Shown piece after piece: positions 5,694 through 8,546 of a stretch of DNA of 8,546 nt. The notes beneath the pieces were generated by a model that was not told the DNA's origin, searched no databases, and was given only the letters and a program-made list of their open reading frames with translations. Within the stretch, counting starts at the first letter, position 1; each line of letters opens with the position of its first letter. Source of the DNA: Chloroflexota bacterium (GTDB taxonomy: Bacteria > Chloroflexota > Anaerolineae > JACRMK01); assembly GCA_016200765.1 (NCBI GenBank), contig JACQEC010000264.1, positions 1-8,546 of the forward strand, read 5' to 3'. Both the position numbers and the translations under genes were made by a program.

Positions 5694-5799
5694 CGCGTTG
5701 GCACGTTGTGCGTTGGCGCGTGGGTGCGTTGCGTGTTAGCGTGTTGGCGCGTGGGTGCGATTCTTGGCGGAACGCACGAACGCGGAACGCGCTAACGCG
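5680..5799. repeat. GCGTTAGC-type repeat cluster with a 14-bp inverted repeat at a convergent gene junction
   Basis: A 23-nt unit at 5680-5702 recurs at 5726-5748 with two C-to-T differences. GTTGGCGCGTGGGTGCG occurs perfectly twice (5712-5728 and 5743-5759). CGCGTTAGCGCGTT (5686-5699) is a perfect inverse complement of AACGCGCTAACGCG (5786-5799). The TAG stops of both convergent genes (5691-5693 and 5792-5794) lie inside these arms. The cluster fills the whole 98-bp gap. It may act as a bidirectional terminator-like structure, but there is no T tract. Confidence 0.75.
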
Positions 5800-6541
5800 T
5801 GAACGCCAGAACGGTCTTCAGCACGTGGGGGAAGTTGGTCATGATCGCGTCCACACCCAGCGCGGCCATGCGGCGCATCGCGTCCGGCTCGTTGACCGTC
5901 CAGACGTTCACTTGCTGGCCGCGCGCGTGAGCCTGCTCAACTAGTTGCTCAGTGACCAGAGACCAGCGGGGATGCACGGCCTCGGCTTTCAGGTCTGCCA
6001 CGGACGTATCATCGAGCGGCGCATCAAACAGCAAGCCGATGCGGAGGCGCGGATCGAGTGCGCGCACGCGCCGCAAAGCGGAAAAATCGAACGATGAGAC
6101 CAGCACCGAGGCGATTCGGCCATTGCGGCGCGCGCACTCGACAACTGCCGCCGCCAGTCCATCATCGCCGCCAGCCCCGGCGGGGTGAGCCTGTCGAACC
6201 ATGCTCTTGAGTTCGATATTCAACAGCATCTCCGCGCCAATCAGGTCAAACGTCTCTTGCAGGGTTGGGATGCGCTCGCCGGAGAAGCGCGGGTCAAACC
6301 AACTACCCGCATCCAGCGCCTTCAACTCGGCCAGCGTTAAATCGGCCACACGGCCGCGCCCGTTGGTGGTGCGGTCAACCCGCTCATCATGGATAACGAC
6401 AATCTGCCCGTCTCTGGACAACTGAACGTCAAACTCAATGCCGTCGGCCCCCAGCGCGCGCGCCTGTGCAAAAGCCGCGAGGGTATTTTCGGGGGCGAGC
6501 GCCATCGCGCCGCGATGGCCGATGTTCAACGGAACCGTCAT
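5792..6541 (-). CDS. Glycerophosphodiester phosphodiesterase family protein
   Basis: Predicted 249-residue GDPD-family TIM barrel, the usual size for short bacterial members; these hydrolyse glycerophosphodiesters to glycerol-3-phosphate and an alcohol. Family residues are intact: GHRG with H9 and R10, PENT (17-20) with E18 and N19, IEFDV (35-39) with metal ligands E36 and D38, IHDE (50-53) with H51, LNIELK (107-112) with E110, SSFD (149-152) and the C-terminal NVWTVNEPD...GVDAIMTNFP. No signal peptide or membrane segment is seen, so it is probably cytosolic. The ATG at 6541 was chosen because MTVPLNIGHRG is the normal family start; an ATG at 6577 is in frame but has no ribosome-binding site. 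An AGGG lies about 9 nt upstream of 6541. A short dispersed repeat adds MVRQAHP around residues 114-120, in the loop after the IELK strand. The start codon overlaps that of the divergent protease gene. Confidence 0.92.
   Translation of the reverse strand: MTVPLNIGHRGAMALAPENTLAAFAQARALGADGIEFDVQLSRDGQIVVIHDERVDRTTNGRGRVADLTLAELKALDAGSWFDPRFSGERIPTLQETFDLIGAEMLLNIELKSMVRQAHPAGAGGDDGLAAAVVECARRNGRIASVLVSSFDFSALRRVRALDPRLRIGLLFDAPLDDTSVADLKAEAVHPRWSLVTEQLVEQAHARGQQVNVWTVNEPDAMRRMAALGVDAIMTNFPHVLKTVLAFTR
6184..6200. repeat. Short dispersed repeat (TTCGACAGGCTCA core, inverted) inside the GDPD gene
   Basis: GGTGAGCCTGTCGAACC on the plus strand, read in the gene as GGTTCGACAGGCTCACC, encodes VRQAHP after IELKSM. 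It shares the 13-nt core TTCGACAGGCTCA exactly with the repeat at 3425-3437. Flanking bases differ but keep short complementary ends (GGT/ACC here, GCCCT/AGGGC there). Typical GDPDs run from IELK almost directly into a helix like DDGLAAAVVE, so several residues here look inserted. Confidence 0.65.
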
Positions 6542-7649
6542 GTCTGAAAACCCTTTCGAGAATTTAGGCGAAACCATCCGCGCCCGGCTGTCCGATGCGT
6601 TCGCGGTGGACGATGTCACCGTGCCCCGCCAGGGCGCATCACTGCGCCTGCGCGGTCAGTTCGTCGGCGAATCGGGGAGCGCCTTTGAGCGCATCCAGGC
6701 GCAGCTGCGCGCGCTGGGGCTGATGGCTCTGGCGACGCGCGAGAAAGGGAACACGTACCTCTACATCGTCAAAGGGTTGGCCCCGCCGCGCCCGTCGCGC
6801 TGGCTGGTCAACCTGATCCTGCTGGCCTTGACGGTGGTGACGACGATGCTCGTCGGCTCGCAATACCGTCAGGCGTGCAACAACCTGATCGGCGGTCCGA
6901 TTAGCCTCGACGTGCTCGGTAGCCCGCTTCGCCTACTGCAGGGCCTCCCCTTTTCGCTGGGCGTTCTGCTGATTCTCGGCGCGCATGAATTGGGCCACTA
7001 CTTTCTGGCGCGCCGCCACCAGATCGCCGTGACGCTACCCTACTTCATTCCGGTGCCGATTGGTTTGGGCACGCTGGGCGCGTTCATCCGCATCAAAGCG
7101 CCCATTGACTCGCGCAGAAGCCTGTTTGACGTGGGGATTGCCGGGCCGCTCGCCGGGCTGGTCGTGGCTTTTCCGGTGCTGTTGATCGGCCTCGCGCTGT
7201 CGGACGTGCGCCCTTGCGGCAGTACCGTGCTGGGCCAGTCGCTTCTCATCAACGGCCTGTCGGCGCTGATCAACGGCGCTCACGCTCGCGGCTGGGCGCT
7301 GATCATGCACCCGCTGGCCTATGCCGGCTGGGTCGGCTTCCTGATGACGGGCATCAACCTACTGCCGATCGGCCAACTCGACGGCGGTCACATCGCATAC
7401 GCCATCTTCGGCCGGTACGCGGCGCCGCTGGCGACGGGGACGCTCCTGACCATGGTTGCCCTGTCCCTCATTTATCCCGGCTGGCTCGTCTGGGTCCTGC
7501 TCATCTTCACCTTTGGCGTGCGCCACCCGCCCCCGCTGAACGATGTGACCCCGCTTGACCGGCGCCGCCGCGTGCTGGGACTTGCCACGCTCGTCTTTAC
7601 CCTGCTGATCATCGTGCCGGTGCCGTTTCAGGTCGGGCGGTTGTTTTAG
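6540..7649 (+). CDS. EGY-like site-2 protease family protein (M50 membrane metalloprotease)
   Basis: Predicted 369-residue polytopic membrane protein. Residues 1-80 are a soluble domain. Hydrophobic segments follow at about 87-107, 135-157, 196-220, 255-275, 295-325 and 345-361. The zinc site is HELGH (149-153), with E150 as catalytic base. The third ligand is probably D281 in NLLPIGQLDGG (273-283), the canonical NxxPxxxLDG motif. The stretch LPYFIPVPIGLGTLGAFIR...SRRSLFDVGIAGPLAG (167-205) closely matches the EGY-type S2P subgroup of plants, cyanobacteria and Chloroflexota. Site-2 proteases cut transmembrane segments of other proteins, often to release regulators; the substrate here is unknown and no anti-sigma factor gene is adjacent. 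The ATG at 6540 gives MSENPFENLG with only a weak GGA upstream. The frame is open to 6438, but that stretch overlaps the GDPD gene antisense. No partner gene follows in the same direction. Confidence 0.92.
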   Translation: MSENPFENLGETIRARLSDAFAVDDVTVPRQGASLRLRGQFVGESGSAFERIQAQLRALGLMALATREKGNTYLYIVKGLAPPRPSRWLVNLILLALTVVTTMLVGSQYRQACNNLIGGPISLDVLGSPLRLLQGLPFSLGVLLILGAHELGHYFLARRHQIAVTLPYFIPVPIGLGTLGAFIRIKAPIDSRRSLFDVGIAGPLAGLVVAFPVLLIGLALSDVRPCGSTVLGQSLLINGLSALINGAHARGWALIMHPLAYAGWVGFLMTGINLLPIGQLDGGHIAYAIFGRYAAPLATGTLLTMVALSLIYPGWLVWVLLIFTFGVRHPPPLNDVTPLDRRRRVLGLATLVFTLLIIVPVPFQVGRLF

Positions 7650-7657
7650 GCACGGCT

Positions 7658-7690
7658 AGACCCGAAGGGTTTCAGAAACCCTTCGGGTCT
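7658..7690. terminator. Perfect 15-bp hairpin, probable transcription terminator between convergent genes
   Basis: AGACCCGAAGGGTTT (7658-7672), a CAG loop and AAACCCTTCGGGTCT (7676-7690) form an uninterrupted 15-bp stem 8 bp after the protease gene's stop. The downstream T content is poor (TTGTCT on the plus strand), so termination is inferred from position and stem strength. The two arms are symmetrical, so it could serve both the protease gene and the convergent propeller gene. Confidence 0.65.
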
Positions 7691-7715
7691 TGTCTCCCAT
7701 CAACGGATTGAGACA

Positions 7716-7813
7716 GCGGATTAACGGATGGGGGCGCGGCACCGTGGCGTGGTCTGCGGCATGAGGCACCTGTCTTTGACTGACTAGCCCTCCACAGAAA
7801 CGTATTAATCCGC
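7716..7813. repeat. Distant 9-bp inverted repeat in the intergenic gap 7691-7816
   Basis: GCGGATTAA (7716-7724) and TTAATCCGC (7805-7813) are perfect inverse complements about 80 nt apart. CGGATT also recurs at 7704-7709. Apart from this and the hairpin at 7658-7690, I see no gene, promoter or binding site in the gap. The pair may be coincidental or part of a degenerate dispersed repeat. Confidence 0.3.
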
Positions 7814-7816
7814 CGA

Positions 7817-8546
7817 TCATTTTTTTGATGCGGGCCGCCACGCGGGGTTTTCTGCGCTGGTCGCGCCATGCGTCCAGTTGCGCGGGTCGCGGCCATCGGC
7901 GCGCATCACCCAGATGTCGCTGGCCCCATCGCGGTTGGACTGGAAGGCAATCCACTGGCCGTCGGGCGACCACGAAGGCGCTTGATCGGCCGAGGGCGAG
8001 TTGGTCAGGTTCTTCACCTCACTGCCGTCGCCGTTCATCAGATAGATTTCCCAGTTGCCGTCGCGAAACGTGTCAAAGGCGAGGCGGCGGCTGTCGGGCG
8101 ACCACGACGGGTTGAAGCTATTGGCGTTCGTCTCCGTCAGACGTGTGAGCCCACTGCCGTCGGGGTTCATCAAGTAGATTTCGTGGTTCCCACTGCGCTT
8201 GGACGCAAACGCAATTACCCGGCCGTCGGGCGACCAGACCGGCGCCAGGTCTTCTGCCGGATCGTCGGTCAACCGTTTAGCGCCGCTACCGTCCCGGTTC
8301 ATCGTATAGATTTCCCAATTGCGGTCGCGGAAACTGCTGAAGATCAACTTCAAGCCGTCGGGCGACCAACTGGCCGACCAGTTGTGGGCGCTCGCATGAT
8401 TGGTGATCCGGATTTGCTCCCCGCCGTCCGCGCTCATCGTGTAGATTTCCCAGTGGCCGTCGCGGTTGGAGCTAAAGGCGATTTTGGCGCCGTCGGGCGA
8501 CCAGGTGGGCCAGCGGTCGTCGGAGAAGCCGCTGGTGAGGGCCACG
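7817..8546 (-). CDS. PD40 (TolB-like WD40) beta-propeller protein, C-terminal part (N-terminus outside window)
   Basis: The frame is still open at the right edge, and the first visible residues (ALTSGFSDDRWPTWSPDG) are already mid-repeat, so only the C-terminal 242 residues are present. WSPDG-type motifs sit at visible residues 15, 60, 104, 148 (WSPDS) and 192, a spacing of 44-45 residues. Each is followed by IAF.S.RDG..EIY.M..DGS and a LT turn, the signature of PD40 repeats as in TolB propellers and many bacterial surface proteins. At least four complete blades and a partial closing blade (ending NPAWRPASKK) are seen. Such propellers mediate protein-protein or ligand contacts and have no catalytic site of their own here. 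In Chloroflexota they often follow a kinase, transcription-regulator or signal-peptide-bearing N-terminal part, which cannot be seen. The DNA repeats with a period of about 132 bp. Confidence 0.9.
   Translation of the reverse strand, partial: VALTSGFSDDRWPTWSPDGAKIAFSSNRDGHWEIYTMSADGGEQIRITNHASAHNWSASWSPDGLKLIFSSFRDRNWEIYTMNRDGSGAKRLTDDPAEDLAPVWSPDGRVIAFASKRSGNHEIYLMNPDGSGLTRLTETNANSFNPSWSPDSRRLAFDTFRDGNWEIYLMNGDGSEVKNLTNSPSADQAPSWSPDGQWIAFQSNRDGASDIWVMRADGRDPRNWTHGATSAENPAWRPASKK

Noticed and set aside
6438..6539. Longer N-terminus for the site-2 protease gene
   Set aside because: The extra codons are the antisense of conserved GDPD sequence (GHRG, PENT, EFDV) and encode no plausible domain.

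Overview
The window looks like a piece of a high-GC bacterial chromosome, most likely a Chloroflexota (Anaerolineae-like) lineage. This is an inference from gene content (PD40 propeller, NBR1-type Ig-like arrays with discoidin domains, an EGY-like site-2 protease) and from short dispersed GC-rich repeats inside and between genes. No rRNA, tRNA, CRISPR array, transposase or phage gene was found.

Layout, left to right. (1) The 3' part of an S-methyl-5'-thioadenosine phosphorylase gene (mtnP, +) runs to 712 and carries an in-frame palindromic repeat. (2) A convergent 2-dehydropantoate 2-reductase / ApbA-family gene (-) spans 725-1654 and has a clean sigma70-type promoter. (3) The 350-bp gap 1655-2007 is dense with signals. 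It holds back-to-back divergent promoters, a compact unit (promoter, very strong Shine-Dalgarno, 14-codon ORF, alternative hairpins, intrinsic terminator at 1888-1923), then a third promoter for the next gene. (4) A large multidomain gene (+, 2008-5693) encodes a clan GH-A-like glycosidase domain, five NBR1-type Ig-like domains and two discoidin (F5/8 type C) domains. It is split by a frameshift near 3345, where about 20 residues also appear to be missing. (5) A convergent junction at 5680-5799 is built of related GCGTTAGC-type repeats; the stop codons of both flanking genes lie in the arms of a 14-bp inverted repeat. (6) A glycerophosphodiester phosphodiesterase-family gene (-, 5792-6541) is head-to-head with an EGY-like site-2 protease gene (+, 6540-7649); their start codons overlap in one CATG. 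(7) A 15-bp perfect hairpin, then a short gap. (8) The C-terminal part of a PD40/TolB-like beta-propeller protein (-, 7817 to beyond the window end).

The genes do not form one pathway. MTA phosphorylase (methionine salvage) and the ApbA-family reductase are housekeeping metabolism in separate convergent units. The glycosidase-like, GDPD, site-2 protease and propeller genes suggest envelope or polymer-related roles, but no operon links them. The most interesting parts are the small transcription unit at 1730-1924, the short palindromic repeats that became protein-coding in three unrelated genes, and the broken modular glycosidase-like gene.
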